64,000 nucleotides of DNA from CAYSRJ01 sp964521865 (GCA_964521865.1 CAZFTJ010000012.1:1-64000); one strand, 5' to 3'. Positions 33,229 to 42,907 are shown, numbered from the stretch's first letter. The notes: a model not told the origin generated them from the sequence alone. Program-made: numbers and translations.

Positions 33229-34089
33229 CTACAGTATATGCGTCAGAAACTTCTTCGTCCGTTCCTGATCCGGTCTGCCGAAGAGTTTTTCCGGCGGTCC
33301 TTCCTCCACGATCTCACCTTCATCCATAAAAATAACACGCTTGGCCGCTGCACGTGCAAATCCCATCTCATGAGAAACAACGAGCATTGTCATTCCCTCT
33401 TCGGCAAGGGAAAGCATCACATCGAGCACTTCCTTGATCATCTCCGGATCGAGTGCGGAGGTGGGTTCGTCAAAAAGCATAACGTGCGGATCCATTGCAA
33501 GAGCACGTGCTATCGCAACCCGCTGCTGCTGGCCTCCTGAAAGCTGCGCCGGATACGAGCGTTCCTTGTCCGCCAACCCCACCCGCTTGAGCAGAGCTCG
33601 CGCCTTCTTTCGCGCCTGCGGTTTTTCCATTCCCTTTACCACGATGGGTGCGAGCGCTATGTTATCGAGCGCATCGAGGTGCGGAAACAGGTTGAAGCTC
33701 TGAAACACCATACCCACTTCTTCCCTGACCTTTCTGATATCCGTCTTCGCATCAGAAACACAGATATCATCTATCCATATTGCGCCGCTCGTCAGCTCTT
33801 CGAGCCTGTTGATACATCTGAGAAGTGTTGATTTGCCGCTCCCGGAAGGACCGATAACCAGAACGACCTCACCCATACGCACGGATAGTGTAACATTTCT
33901 CAGTGCATACAGATGCGCTCTCCGGACGCTCCTGCGCCTGTAACGGACCCTGTTCACCCGGCCTGCCGGTTTATCAGCGCGAGCGGTGATGCCGCTTTCC
34001 CGGGCTCCTTCAGAATCGTGCAGCTCCTGTTTGTAGACGTTGAATACCTTGATCGCGTTTTCGATTCGTATCTTTTCGTTATGTGACAT
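33229..34089 (-). CDS. polar amino acid ABC transporter ATP-binding protein with N-terminal insert
   Basis: This 286-aa GlnQ/HisP-type ATPase has Walker A GPSGSGKST, Q-loop VFQSFNLFPH, signature LSGGQQQR, Walker B VMLFDEPTSALDP and the switch His in VVSHEMGFA. Between the first strand (KIRIENAIKVFNV) and LYALRNVTLSVRMGE lies an extra basic segment of about 40 residues (ESGITARADKPAG...VRYRRRSVRRAH), where the family has under 10. It starts inside the permease gene (11-bp overlap). With the permease and the binding protein it forms a complete importer. The substrate cannot be fixed; glutamine, arginine or lysine are likely candidates. Confidence 0.93.
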   Translation of the reverse strand: MSHNEKIRIENAIKVFNVYKQELHDSEGARESGITARADKPAGRVNRVRYRRRSVRRAHLYALRNVTLSVRMGEVVLVIGPSGSGKSTLLRCINRLEELTSGAIWIDDICVSDAKTDIRKVREEVGMVFQSFNLFPHLDALDNIALAPIVVKGMEKPQARKKARALLKRVGLADKERSYPAQLSGGQQQRVAIARALAMDPHVMLFDEPTSALDPEMIKEVLDVMLSLAEEGMTMLVVSHEMGFARAAAKRVIFMDEGEIVEEGPPEKLFGRPDQERTKKFLTHIL

Positions 34090-34855
34090 TTCTGTTCAAT
34101 CGAGCCTCCATTAAACCCACAAGCCATGAGAAAAAGAGGGTCAGGATAAGATAGACGAGAGCGACAACCGTCAGCGTTTCGAAGTACAGAAAGGTCTGGG
34201 ACGCGAACTCCCTGCCTCTCCTCAGCAGGTCGGATACGGCGAGAATCGAAACGAGGGATGAATCTTTTAAAAGTGCAATGAATTCGTTGCCGACGGGTGG
34301 AAGAATCACCTTCAGAGTCTGTGGCAGTATGACGTAGCGCATGGCTTTGCTCCTCGAAAGACCGAGCGCAAGGGCCGCTTCCATCTGACCGGGATGAATC
34401 GACTGAATACCGCCACGTATAATCTCCGCGAGATACGCACCGTAGCAGACCGCCATTGCAATAACCGCGGATGCAATATCCGGGATTCTCACGATTCTTC
34501 CGAGCGCGTAGTATATATAGAAGATCTGAACGAGCAGAGGTATACCCCGAACGACCTCCACATACACGGTTGCAACCCTGTTGATTATTCGCACCCGCGA
34601 TATTCTGCCGAGCCCCGCTATCAGCCCTATAACGAGCGCGAGTAAAATGGCTAACACGGTCACCTGAAAGGTTTTCACGATGCCGTCCGGTATAAACAAC
34701 AGTATTCTGCCGAAGGGATCGGATTTATAGGCAACGAGAAAGATGAGTATACCGATTGCTCCGAAGAAGGAGATTCGCCATGCCGAAAATAGCTGCCTGT
34801 CCCCTTTTTTCGGGATAAGCGTTGCATCCGAAGTTTCAATCCTGTTTTGAGCCAT
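34079..34855 (-). CDS. polar amino acid ABC transporter permease
   Basis: The 258-aa HisM/GlnP-type permease has about five to six transmembrane helices. It has the family TM1-TM2 block (IVKTFQVTVLAILLALVIGLIAGLGRIS), the VVRGIPLLVQIFYIYYAL motif and the EAA loop EAALALGLSRSKAMRYVILPQTLKVILPP that contacts the ATPase. The start is the ATG before AQNRIETSD. An upstream ATG would add 13 residues. The ATPase overlaps its end. An intergenic region of about 300 bp separates it from the binding-protein gene. Confidence 0.93.
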   Translation of the reverse strand: MAQNRIETSDATLIPKKGDRQLFSAWRISFFGAIGILIFLVAYKSDPFGRILLFIPDGIVKTFQVTVLAILLALVIGLIAGLGRISRVRIINRVATVYVEVVRGIPLLVQIFYIYYALGRIVRIPDIASAVIAMAVCYGAYLAEIIRGGIQSIHPGQMEAALALGLSRSKAMRYVILPQTLKVILPPVGNEFIALLKDSSLVSILAVSDLLRRGREFASQTFLYFETLTVVALVYLILTLFFSWLVGLMEARLNRNVT

Positions 34856-35153
34856 TTTCCAGCCTCTGGAAGAGTGTGCCCCCGGCAGGCTCATATGAAA
34901 AATATCGGGAACATTCCTCGTTCGAATGTACCCTGCCCGGAATCAAGATTTAAAAATACAGGGCCAGGATGCCCGACGGCACCATAGCCCTTTGTATACT
35001 TTGGGGTTTGCTTAACAGTGGTGGAGGAGACGTCCGTTGTTCGGCCGCGTGCCGTCGAAAGGGTTGGGCAACCGGACGAGCCCGTTCAGTCGGCCGCAGG
35101 CGGGTTGAACACCGGAATACCGGTCCCGACTTTTTCCCCCGGTCCATGCAGCC
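34856..35153. other. spacer between binding protein and permease, with a small hairpin
   Basis: About 300 bp, no gene. It contains ACCGG-AATA-CCGGT (35111-35124) just after the binding-protein stop on the minus strand. Hairpins at this position often hold back read-through so the binding protein is made in excess over the membrane complex; here that is an inference. Confidence 0.4.
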
Positions 35154-35918
35154 TTATCTGAGCCACTTGTTTTCAAACTTCTTGTAGGCCGACGTTCCCA
35201 AAACCTTGTCCAGGCCGGCGTTTATGGCGTCGAGCACCTCGGTATTCCCCTTTCTCACCGCAATACCGTAGTGCTCCTCGGTAAACGGCTCGCCTACTAT
35301 CTTGAGCTTGCCCTTGTAGGTTTCGTTCTGCAGGGCGAAATCCGCAGCAACGGGCGTATCAGCCACAACACCCTGTATTCGTCCGTTTACCAGGTCTTCG
35401 AAAGCAAGCCCGATTTCATCGTATGTTTTGAGCTTTACGCCCTTCACCTTATCGACCTCAAAAGCCCCGGTCGTGCCGATCTGGGCGCCCACCGTCATTC
35501 CGTCCATATCGGAGAGCGCGGCAACCCCCTTCTGGGTTTTCTGCACGACGAGCACCTGGCCCGCGTTGATATAGGGCTTTGAGAAATCCATCGATTTCTT
35601 CCGCTCATCGGTGATCGTTACCGAGGACATGACTGCATCGTACTTGTCTGCAGCAAGGCCCGCAAATATGCCGTCCCACGCCGTATTCTTGAACTCCACC
35701 GTAAATCCACCGGCCTTTGCAATCGCATTCATGAGGTCAATATCAAAGCCGACGATTTCCTTTGTTTCCTCATCTACAAACTCCATCGGCGGCCATGTCG
35801 CATCGGTGGCGACAACAATATGAAGCCCCCCTTCGGCCCCCTTCTTTGCAGAGCCGCCGGCAAATGCAACTCCCGCCGCGAGAACAAAACACAGCAAAAC
35901 GAGCATCAACTTTTTCAT
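35154..35918 (-). CDS. polar amino acid ABC transporter substrate-binding protein
   Basis: The 254-aa family 3 solute-binding protein has an N-terminal signal peptide (MKKLMLVLLCFVLAAGVAFA) and no lipobox Cys, so it is probably a soluble periplasmic protein. Typical blocks are LHIVVATDATWPPMEFVDEETKEIVGFDIDLM, SSVTITDERKKSMDFSKPY, VGAQIGTTGA and GVVADTPVA. The family binds Gln, Arg, His or Lys; I cannot decide which. It is first in the importer operon, with AGGAGG before the ATG. Confidence 0.94.
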   Translation of the reverse strand: MKKLMLVLLCFVLAAGVAFAGGSAKKGAEGGLHIVVATDATWPPMEFVDEETKEIVGFDIDLMNAIAKAGGFTVEFKNTAWDGIFAGLAADKYDAVMSSVTITDERKKSMDFSKPYINAGQVLVVQKTQKGVAALSDMDGMTVGAQIGTTGAFEVDKVKGVKLKTYDEIGLAFEDLVNGRIQGVVADTPVAADFALQNETYKGKLKIVGEPFTEEHYGIAVRKGNTEVLDAINAGLDKVLGTSAYKKFENKWLR

Positions 35919-36081
35919 CGCTTACCTCCTCATAAAATAATGAACGCAATAAGGGTATAGTGATTTTCAATTCCTGTCAAGGAGTTATAAAAGGGTAATT
36001 TTTCACCCGGATTGATCCGGAGAAGACTTTTGTGTCATGTAAAACAAACGGGTGTCCGGTTTTTAAAATATCTACCACATA

Positions 36082-37953
36082 TCATACCCTTCCCTTTCGG
36101 GCACGCTGTGAGAGGAGTATGAGGTTTCTCAGCTCGTTGGTCGTACTGGCGGCCACCCATTTTGCGACGAAATCCCTGTTCTGAACGATCTGGGCTATCG
36201 CCATGAGCGCCTGCAGGTGAAAGTTTCTCTCATCACTGCTCCCGATGAGCGCGAATACCATGTGAACCGGCGGGATATCCGGCCCGAAGCGAATCCCCTC
36301 TTTTGCACGCACAACTGCTATGTCGAATATGTGTTCCCCCGGGCAGACGACATGGGGAATGGCCAGTCCCTCGTGGATTACTGTTGTGGATTCCGCCTCG
36401 CGTTTAACGAGCAGATCAAAAACCGCCCCGGATTCCAGACCGAGCCTCTGCGAAAATATCCCGGCAAGAACGTGAAAGAGATCTTCAAACCCTCTTTCTC
36501 CCTGCAGGTCTACGATTTCCGCGTTTTTAATTATCCGATCGAACCGATCCTCGACGATTCCATCCCTCTCAATAAGAATTTCCCTCAGCTCATCGCTGAG
36601 AGTGCTCGACTTCATCTCCCTGGACGTCACCCTCTCCACGATGTGTATGAGGGCGGATTCTCTCTGTGACCGCGATTTCGAGTAGAGAAAGAACCACAAA
36701 AGCGACACGATAAAAAAGGAGGTTGTTATTAAAAGCGGAACCGTGCCCATCTCTAAAATAAGGGCCGTGTAAATCACGATGCCGGCAATCTGCATATAAG
36801 GGTAGAGAGGCGATTTATACTCGGGTCTGTAGGATACGATGTTGCTCTCCCGCATGAGTATTACCGAGAGGTTGACGAGAACGAAGAGAATGAGCATCAT
36901 CGTGGATGCAACCTTCACCAGGCTCTCGAGGTCGAGAAAAAGTATAACCACTACCATGAACAGTGAGGTGACGAGCGTAGAATGCACGGGGCTTTTCAAC
37001 CGAACATTTACCTTTGCTAAAAATGCCGGTACGAGGTTGTCCTCGGCCATGGCAAGCGGGATCCGCGAAGCGGAGAGGAGGCCGGCATTCGCCGTTGTGA
37101 CAAAGGCGGCAAGTCCTGCAAGCGAGAGAAGGACGGCGCCGACAGTACCGGCAACGGTCGACGCGCCGTAGGCAATCGGGGTAAAAGTATTCGCAAAATC
37201 ACCTGCATCAAGGAGCCCGGTCGTTACAAATACGGCGAGCACGTATATGATCGTCACAACGATGAAAGCTGAAAGCATGCCTACGGGGATGGCTTTTACG
37301 GGATTCTTAACCTCTTCTGCGATAGAGGCCACTTTCGTGAGACCTCCGTAGGATATGAACACCATACCGGTTGCACCTAAAAGCGACTTCCACCCGCGCG
37401 GCATAAACGGTACGTACCGGTGAACGTTTATATGACTCATTCCGCCGAAAATGTAGAAGAAGAGGAGCGCTATTAGTGCGAGAACGAGGATAATCTGAAA
37501 CCTCCCGCTCTCCTTTACACTCAGAATATTGAGAACGGTAAAAAACAGGGTAAAACCAACGGCGACAACCTTCATCATACCGGGCGAAAAGTTCAGCAGG
37601 AGGGTCTCAATAAAAATGCCGATCCCAACGAGCGCAAACGCGCTCTTCAGGCTGATCGAAAACCAGTTTGCAAGCCCCGCGAATGTGCCGAAGAGAGGGC
37701 CGAGGCTCCGGTGCACGAAATAGTACGTTCCGCCGGACTTCGGCATTGCCGTTGCAAGCTCCGTTTTCGACAGCACGGCCGGTATCATGAGAAACCCGGC
37801 AAAAACGTAGCCGAGTATAATCGAGGGGCCTGCTTTCAGGTACAGAACCGACGGCAGTACGAAGAGCCCTGAACTGATCATCGATCCCGCGGCAATGCAG
37901 AATACGTCCATTGGGCCAAGGACCTTTCCCAATTCCCGCGGGGATTCGACCAT
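36082..37953 (-). CDS. APC-type amino acid permease fused to a PTS EIIA (fructose/nitrogen-type) domain
   Basis: The protein is about 623 aa. Residues 1-430 form an APC-superfamily transporter of about 12 helices, starting LGPMDVFCIAAGSMISSGLFVLP (unwound GxMIxxGIF-like motif of TM1) and with KTELATAMPKSGGTYYFVHRSLGP. After a linker of about 50 residues comes a PTS EIIA type 2 domain (about 475-620) with the phospho-acceptor region STTVIHEGLAIPHVV, His in AIPH. GGAG lies 8 nt before the ATG; a GTG two codons up is too close. The EIIA part probably regulates transport by phosphorylation. Substrate unknown. Confidence 0.85.
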   Translation of the reverse strand: MVESPRELGKVLGPMDVFCIAAGSMISSGLFVLPSVLYLKAGPSIILGYVFAGFLMIPAVLSKTELATAMPKSGGTYYFVHRSLGPLFGTFAGLANWFSISLKSAFALVGIGIFIETLLLNFSPGMMKVVAVGFTLFFTVLNILSVKESGRFQIILVLALIALLFFYIFGGMSHINVHRYVPFMPRGWKSLLGATGMVFISYGGLTKVASIAEEVKNPVKAIPVGMLSAFIVVTIIYVLAVFVTTGLLDAGDFANTFTPIAYGASTVAGTVGAVLLSLAGLAAFVTTANAGLLSASRIPLAMAEDNLVPAFLAKVNVRLKSPVHSTLVTSLFMVVVILFLDLESLVKVASTMMLILFVLVNLSVILMRESNIVSYRPEYKSPLYPYMQIAGIVIYTALILEMGTVPLLITTSFFIVSLLWFFLYSKSRSQRESALIHIVERVTSREMKSSTLSDELREILIERDGIVEDRFDRIIKNAEIVDLQGERGFEDLFHVLAGIFSQRLGLESGAVFDLLVKREAESTTVIHEGLAIPHVVCPGEHIFDIAVVRAKEGIRFGPDIPPVHMVFALIGSSDERNFHLQALMAIAQIVQNRDFVAKWVAASTTNELRNLILLSQRARKGRV

Positions 37954-38085
37954 TCCCACGTCTCCGTTTTACCCGAATATCGAACGACAAAGTCGCATAA
38001 ACGTCCAAAACGAACGAAAAGACTCGGGGCCTGATGTGAAAAAACCGGCAAACCCGCGTCGGCCCGTACGCCATTGAATATTCCA

Positions 38086-38109
38086 TTATCCGGATGCTTC
38101 GCATCTGGA
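38086..38109. repeat. compound palindromic repeat, copy C (partial module 1)
   Basis: TTATCCGGATGC-TTC-GCATCTGGA, a module 1 hairpin in which the base that mismatches in other copies is paired (ATGC/GCAT). Modules 2 and 3 are missing. It lies between the permease and AAA genes. Confidence 0.7.
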
Positions 38110-38200
38110 GAACGCCGGGCAGAAGCATCATAGCATGGCTCCGGGCCGCAGCCGTTTGCTTAAAAACCATAGAACGAATCACAGGGAGCCGCGCTCCCGG

Positions 38201-39964
38201 TTATTCGACATCGTACACAGCCTCGCCCAGAAGAATCTTGAGCTGTTTGATATCGGAAACGATCTTTCCGCGGTCGAGATTCTGAAACCGCAGGGGCACC
38301 ATCTGCCTGCTTGTGCACTCGAGCACCGCAACAAGGTTCTGCAGCTCGATCTCATAGGGATAGGTCGGCGGAACAAAATCCTTGATCGTTGCCTCCAGGT
38401 CCTGTTCGGTAACTATGATGTGATTGTTTATTGCCGCATGAAACTTCGCGCGGATGAGAACCGACTCCAGATCGGCGCCTGAAAAGTCGTAATGATACTT
38501 CGTGAAGAGATTGACAATATCGACGTTCTGAATCTTGAGCTTCAGTTTTTTCACCAGTGTCTGGAACAGGTCTTCCTTTTCCTCGATGGTGCTCGGGTAG
38601 AAGAGCGCAAGGTGCTCTTCGGCCCGTCCCTGCCGCTTCAGATCGATGGGGAGAAGGTCCGGTCTGCAGGTGATGAGAAACCAGATAATCTTGCCCCTGT
38701 ATTCGGTGTTGCCCATAAACGATGCAATCTGCCCGAATATTCTATTACTCGTCCCGGAATCACCTTCCTGCTTGCGGGTGCCGAGAAATGCATCTGCCTC
38801 ATCTATCATAACTCCGACAGGGGCCATGGCCTTGAGCATATTGAGTATCTTCTCGAGATTCGCCTCCGTCACACCCTGCCATTTACTTCTGAAATTCCTG
38901 AACCTGACGATCGGAATCCCGATCTCCCCTGCGAAGGCCGTGACCATGAAAGATTTGCCCGTACCGACAGGTCCTGAGATGAGATACCCCATCGGCAATA
39001 CATCCAGCCGCCCCTGTTTGATCGCCCGGGCGGCGCTTCTGAACCGTTTTTTAACGAAATCATGCCCCGACACCATGGATAGATCGTGCTCGGATTCTAT
39101 AAACTCCAGAAGACCGATCGCCTCGTTCTCGATGATCTCCTTTTTTTTGCTCCGCAGATAGTCGAGGGAAATCTTCCTGTTTTCCTGAAAGGATTCCGCG
39201 GCAAGCTGATGAATGTTCACCAAGTTCAGCCCGCCGGTCGTCTTTGCCACTCGCGTCGGGCTGAGTCCCTGCTCGAGAAGAAGCTTGCCCTGGCCCGCGA
39301 GATACTCGAAGAACCTCTTTCTCACCTTTTCATCCGGCATCGGTATTTCAACCTTCACGGTACTCGGAGAACGCACCATCTTCATGCTCAGGTCCGACAG
39401 GTTTTCGGTCAACAGTATAATGGATATGTCGTTTTCATTGAACAGCGGGTCGGTCGCCCACCGGTTCAGGGTAACGAGACAGAAGCGATCTTCATCGGTA
39501 TAACTGGAGAAGTCGGTATTCGGCATGAGTGTTTCCGCGTAGTCGATGAGAAGCACTATTCTATACTTGTTCCGAATATTTGCATAGAAGTACTTCTCGA
39601 GATGGCGAAGCGCGACGATCGGATCGCTCGTGAGAAACTCCGATGAAGCCATGTTGCCGATAAGTGAACGCATATCCTGCAGGTATTCCTGCCTCATCTC
39701 CTGGCGGCAGAAACTGATTCCCGAAGATCTGTCATAGTAGATGATGATGTCTCTGTTCCCGAACAGCACTTCGGATATATAGTTCTGTATTTTGACGAAG
39801 GTGAATTCCCCTTCATTCATCTTGTGGGGCAGGAAATCACGGATGTTTCCGTACACGATGTACAGATTCGCCGTTTTGGAGCAGTACTTGTACGAGAGCT
39901 CCTGGGCCCAGTCCGGCAGTATTCGAATAAAGGGAAGGTGTTTGAGAATGAGCTGTTCCGCCAC
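38201..39964 (-). CDS. tandem AAA-type ATPase with degenerate first domain
   Basis: The 587-aa cytoplasmic protein has its C-terminal half as an intact classic AAA domain: Walker A GPVGTGKS (331-338), Walker B GVMIDEADAFLG (384-394), sensor 1 WFLITCRPD and the second-region-of-homology Arg in LKRQGRAEEH. The first 260 residues look like a second AAA domain that lost its P-loop but keeps a Walker-B-like LLIDYAET (138-145) and a sensor-like IILLTENLSDL. This resembles Cdc48/FtsH-type two-ring remodelers with one dead ring. The start is a GTG after GGAGGAGG. The substrate is unknown. It stands alone. Confidence 0.8.
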   Translation of the reverse strand: MAEQLILKHLPFIRILPDWAQELSYKYCSKTANLYIVYGNIRDFLPHKMNEGEFTFVKIQNYISEVLFGNRDIIIYYDRSSGISFCRQEMRQEYLQDMRSLIGNMASSEFLTSDPIVALRHLEKYFYANIRNKYRIVLLIDYAETLMPNTDFSSYTDEDRFCLVTLNRWATDPLFNENDISIILLTENLSDLSMKMVRSPSTVKVEIPMPDEKVRKRFFEYLAGQGKLLLEQGLSPTRVAKTTGGLNLVNIHQLAAESFQENRKISLDYLRSKKKEIIENEAIGLLEFIESEHDLSMVSGHDFVKKRFRSAARAIKQGRLDVLPMGYLISGPVGTGKSFMVTAFAGEIGIPIVRFRNFRSKWQGVTEANLEKILNMLKAMAPVGVMIDEADAFLGTRKQEGDSGTSNRIFGQIASFMGNTEYRGKIIWFLITCRPDLLPIDLKRQGRAEEHLALFYPSTIEEKEDLFQTLVKKLKLKIQNVDIVNLFTKYHYDFSGADLESVLIRAKFHAAINNHIIVTEQDLEATIKDFVPPTYPYEIELQNLVAVLECTSRQMVPLRFQNLDRGKIVSDIKQLKILLGEAVYDVE

Positions 39965-40095
39965 GACCGTTTCCTCCTCCCGGTTTACCGGTGATTCACC
40001 AGCTTCAAACGCCCGTCCTTTACCTCATCAGGCGCTCATACCGGTATCGTACAGATAAAAAAGTTTTAGCCGAAGGTCATTCTAAAACCTGTCCT

Positions 40096-40608
40096 TTACC
40101 ATTTTTCATAGTGAACGATCCGGTCGAGTGAAAGCCTGTTCTTGCTGCGTACGGAGGTGTCGGCGGGATAGCCGATCGCCAGAAGCTCCACAACTCTGAT
40201 ACTGTCCGGTATCCCCAGTATATCCTTCACCTGATCCTCATAAAACGCGCCTATCCAGCAGGTACCGAGGCCAAGCTCAACGGCCCGCAGTGTCATATGA
40301 TCGATCTGTATGGCTACGTCGATGGGATAGCAGAGCTGCCCGCATTTCATTTCGTGTCTGTCGGTATCGGCGCAGCACGCAATAACACACGCCGCCTCCC
40401 CCACAAATTTCTGATTCGTAGCAGCGCCGACAAGCCTTTTCCTGGTCCCGGCATCCGTTACCACCACAAACCGTCCTTCCTGCCTGTTCGAGGCGGAGGG
40501 TGCGAGACGGGCAGCTTCGAGCAAAGCTCTGATTTTTTCATCTTCAATCGGTTTGTCCAGATAGCGCCGCACGCTCTTTCTTGTCCGAATCGCCTCTTCC
40601 ACAGTCAT
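40096..40608 (-). CDS. nitroreductase family FMN oxidoreductase
   Basis: The 170-aa protein has the family N-terminus AIRTRKSVRRYLDKPIEDEKI, the FMN-contact SASNRQEGRFVVV and the GLGTCWIGAFYEDQVKDILGIP segment. It is at the small end of the family (about 170-220 aa). It reduces nitro compounds or related acceptors using NAD(P)H; the true substrate is unknown. Cys residues in ACVIACCADTDRHEMKCGQLCY are unusual but do not form a recognised cluster. It is located alone between the AAA gene and a divergent iorA. Confidence 0.92.
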   Translation of the reverse strand: MTVEEAIRTRKSVRRYLDKPIEDEKIRALLEAARLAPSASNRQEGRFVVVTDAGTRKRLVGAATNQKFVGEAACVIACCADTDRHEMKCGQLCYPIDVAIQIDHMTLRAVELGLGTCWIGAFYEDQVKDILGIPDSIRVVELLAIGYPADTSVRSKNRLSLDRIVHYEKW

Positions 40609-40998
40609 CGTCGTCCTCCGGTACTGATTGATGAATTTGTAACTCCATTATACCTGTATTTTTGCCGTATGAAAAGGTTATTCTACGGCTCTCCATCCGA
40701 ATATTCCGCCGGCGGCTCGATATGTTTCACCAGACCGCTGCTGCGAGCGACTCATCCCCTGCTGATCCGTGAGGCCAATTATCCGGACGCTTCGTACCGC
40801 CTGAGCAAACTTCGGATTCGTCATGCACCGCATCTGCGGCAATATCTTTTTTTTTCCGGGAAAATTCGGTATACTGATATGGCCGGCTGAAGCTCTTCCG
40901 GCGATTCGACGATACGGCGGTGCGGTCTACTGCATAACGCTGCGACCGAGCCGGATTTCGGTATCGCTTTTCAACCCCGGGAGGCAAAACAGGAGACC
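40609..40998. other. divergent intergenic region upstream of iorA, with a repeat relic
   Basis: 390 bp without a gene. It holds half a module 1 of the palindromic family (AATTATCCGGACGCTTCG, 40778-40795), the palindrome CCGCCGGCGG near 40709-40718 and a plus-strand TATACT (40870-40875) without a clear -35. Promoters for the nitroreductase and iorA must lie here. Confidence 0.5.
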
Positions 40999-42804
40999 AT
41001 GAAGAAGCTGCTTTCAGGAAATGAGGCGATCGCCCGAGGGGCGTACGAATACGGTGTAAAGGTAGCCGCCGCGTACCCGGGAACACCGAGTACGGAGATA
41101 CTCGAAAATCTATCCCGATACCCGGAGATCTATGCCGAGTGGTCGCCTAATGAAAAAGTCGCGCTGGAGGTGGCGCTCGGGGCATCTTTTACCGGCATAC
41201 GGGCTTTAGCGGCAATGAAGCATGTGGGACTGAACGTTGCGTCGGATCCGCTTATGACCTCGTCGTATACGGGAATTTCGGGCGGTCTCGTCATCGTCGT
41301 CGCCGACGACCCGGGGATGCATTCATCTCAGAACGAACAGGATTCCAGAAACTACGCGCGCTTTGCAAAAGTGCCGCTCTTCGAGCCCTCCGATTCAACC
41401 GAGGCCAAGGAGCTCATTCGTGATGCATTTGAGGTGTCGGAGCGATTCGACACACCGGTACTCTTCAGAACCACGACGAGAATATCCCATTCGAAGGGCA
41501 TCGTTGTTATCGAAGAACGTTCGTTCGCCGACAGAAAACCGGCATACGAGAGAAATCCGGCAAAATACCTGATGGTACCCGGATATGCACGAAAAAGGCG
41601 AGATACCGTTGAATATAGATTGAAAGAGCTGACCGCCTTCAACAATCGGTACGAAAAAAACCCGGCGCTCTTCCGAGAGCGCGGCCTCGGCATTATCACC
41701 TCGAGCATTTCTTATCAGTACGTGATGGAGGTGTTTTCCGAAGCCTCGGTGCTGAAGCTCACCATGAGCTACCCGTTTCCCGACGATCTTATCAGGAAGT
41801 TCGCGGGCAGGGTTGAGAGAATAGCCGTTGTCGAGGAGCTCGACAGGTTTCTCACCGAGCATGTCAAGTCGCTCGGAATCACCGTTGAAGGGGAGAAATA
41901 CATTCCCGAAATCGGCGAGCTTAACCCCGATACCCTTGAGACGGTCCGGTCGCTGCTGTATGAAAAGAGCACGGCCCGCGCTCACGGAGCGAAAAGCAGC
42001 CCCGGAGAAACGGTTCGTGCAGCTCTTCCCTTCATCCCTGCACGGCCGCCCGTTCTGTGCCCTGGCTGTCCGCATCGCACGGTATTCCACGTTCTGAAGG
42101 CATTTAAACCGATCGTTATAGGAGATATCGGCTGCTACAGTCTCGGCGGACTCGCGCCACTTGACAGTATGGACGCCATCATATGTATGGGTGCCGGCGT
42201 GAGCGCCGCAATGGGCGCTGCAAAAAGCGGTATCGACCGGCCTGTCGTCGGTATTGTCGGAGATTCGACATTCTTTCATTCGGGAATCACCGGCCTGCTC
42301 GATATCGGATACAACAGAGGAAATCTGACCATACTCGTTCTGGACAACCGCATAACAGGCATGACGGGTCACCAGGAGAACCCCGGTTCCGGCAGAACAC
42401 TCATGGGAGAAGAGACATTCACGGCGCGTATTGAAAAATTTGCACAGGCCGCAGGTATACGGAGAATACGGGTGTTCGATCCGTACAGCGTAAAGGAAGT
42501 GAAAGAGGTGTTCGAGTCCGAGCTCAACTGCGGTGAGGCTTCGCTGCTCGTGTCGCGTCGTCCCTGCGTTTTGATCATCGATACCGTGAACGTCCCGGTA
42601 TACACAATAATCCCCGACCTCTGTAAATCGTGCGGCATCTGCCTGAAAATCGGATGCCCGGCGATATTCAGGGAGAAAATCGAAAAAACCGGCGAAAAAG
42701 AAAAGGGGTGGAAGGCTGCCATAACCGAATCACAATGTACCGGCTGCTCCGTGTGTGCGCAACTGTGCCCCTTTGATGCAATAGGTATAAAGGAACCATG
42801 CTGA
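40999..42804 (+). CDS. iorA: indolepyruvate ferredoxin oxidoreductase alpha subunit
   Basis: The 601-aa enzyme subunit decarboxylates aryl pyruvates (from Trp, Phe, Tyr) to aryl-acetyl-CoA and reduces ferredoxin. The N-terminal pyrimidine-binding domain (GAYEYGVKVAAAYPGTPSTEI) is followed by the TPP-binding domain with CPGCPHRTVF, GDIGCYSLGG and GDSTFFHSGITGLLDIGYN. The C-terminus has two 4Fe-4S motifs: CKSCGICLKIGCP and CTGCSVCAQLCP. AGGAGA precedes the ATG. The partner beta subunit iorB, normally the next gene, is not next here: a convergent csrA follows. Confidence 0.95.
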   Translation: MKKLLSGNEAIARGAYEYGVKVAAAYPGTPSTEILENLSRYPEIYAEWSPNEKVALEVALGASFTGIRALAAMKHVGLNVASDPLMTSSYTGISGGLVIVVADDPGMHSSQNEQDSRNYARFAKVPLFEPSDSTEAKELIRDAFEVSERFDTPVLFRTTTRISHSKGIVVIEERSFADRKPAYERNPAKYLMVPGYARKRRDTVEYRLKELTAFNNRYEKNPALFRERGLGIITSSISYQYVMEVFSEASVLKLTMSYPFPDDLIRKFAGRVERIAVVEELDRFLTEHVKSLGITVEGEKYIPEIGELNPDTLETVRSLLYEKSTARAHGAKSSPGETVRAALPFIPARPPVLCPGCPHRTVFHVLKAFKPIVIGDIGCYSLGGLAPLDSMDAIICMGAGVSAAMGAAKSGIDRPVVGIVGDSTFFHSGITGLLDIGYNRGNLTILVLDNRITGMTGHQENPGSGRTLMGEETFTARIEKFAQAAGIRRIRVFDPYSVKEVKEVFESELNCGEASLLVSRRPCVLIIDTVNVPVYTIIPDLCKSCGICLKIGCPAIFREKIEKTGEKEKGWKAAITESQCTGCSVCAQLCPFDAIGIKEPC

Positions 42805-42907
42805 ACAGCCCTGTATCGGGACAGCACATATGCTCTTACAGGCGAGCAGAGGGTCTTGAAACATCATGCCTGTTTCCACAGGTGCGCCCTTCTCTGCACG
42901 CACCATG

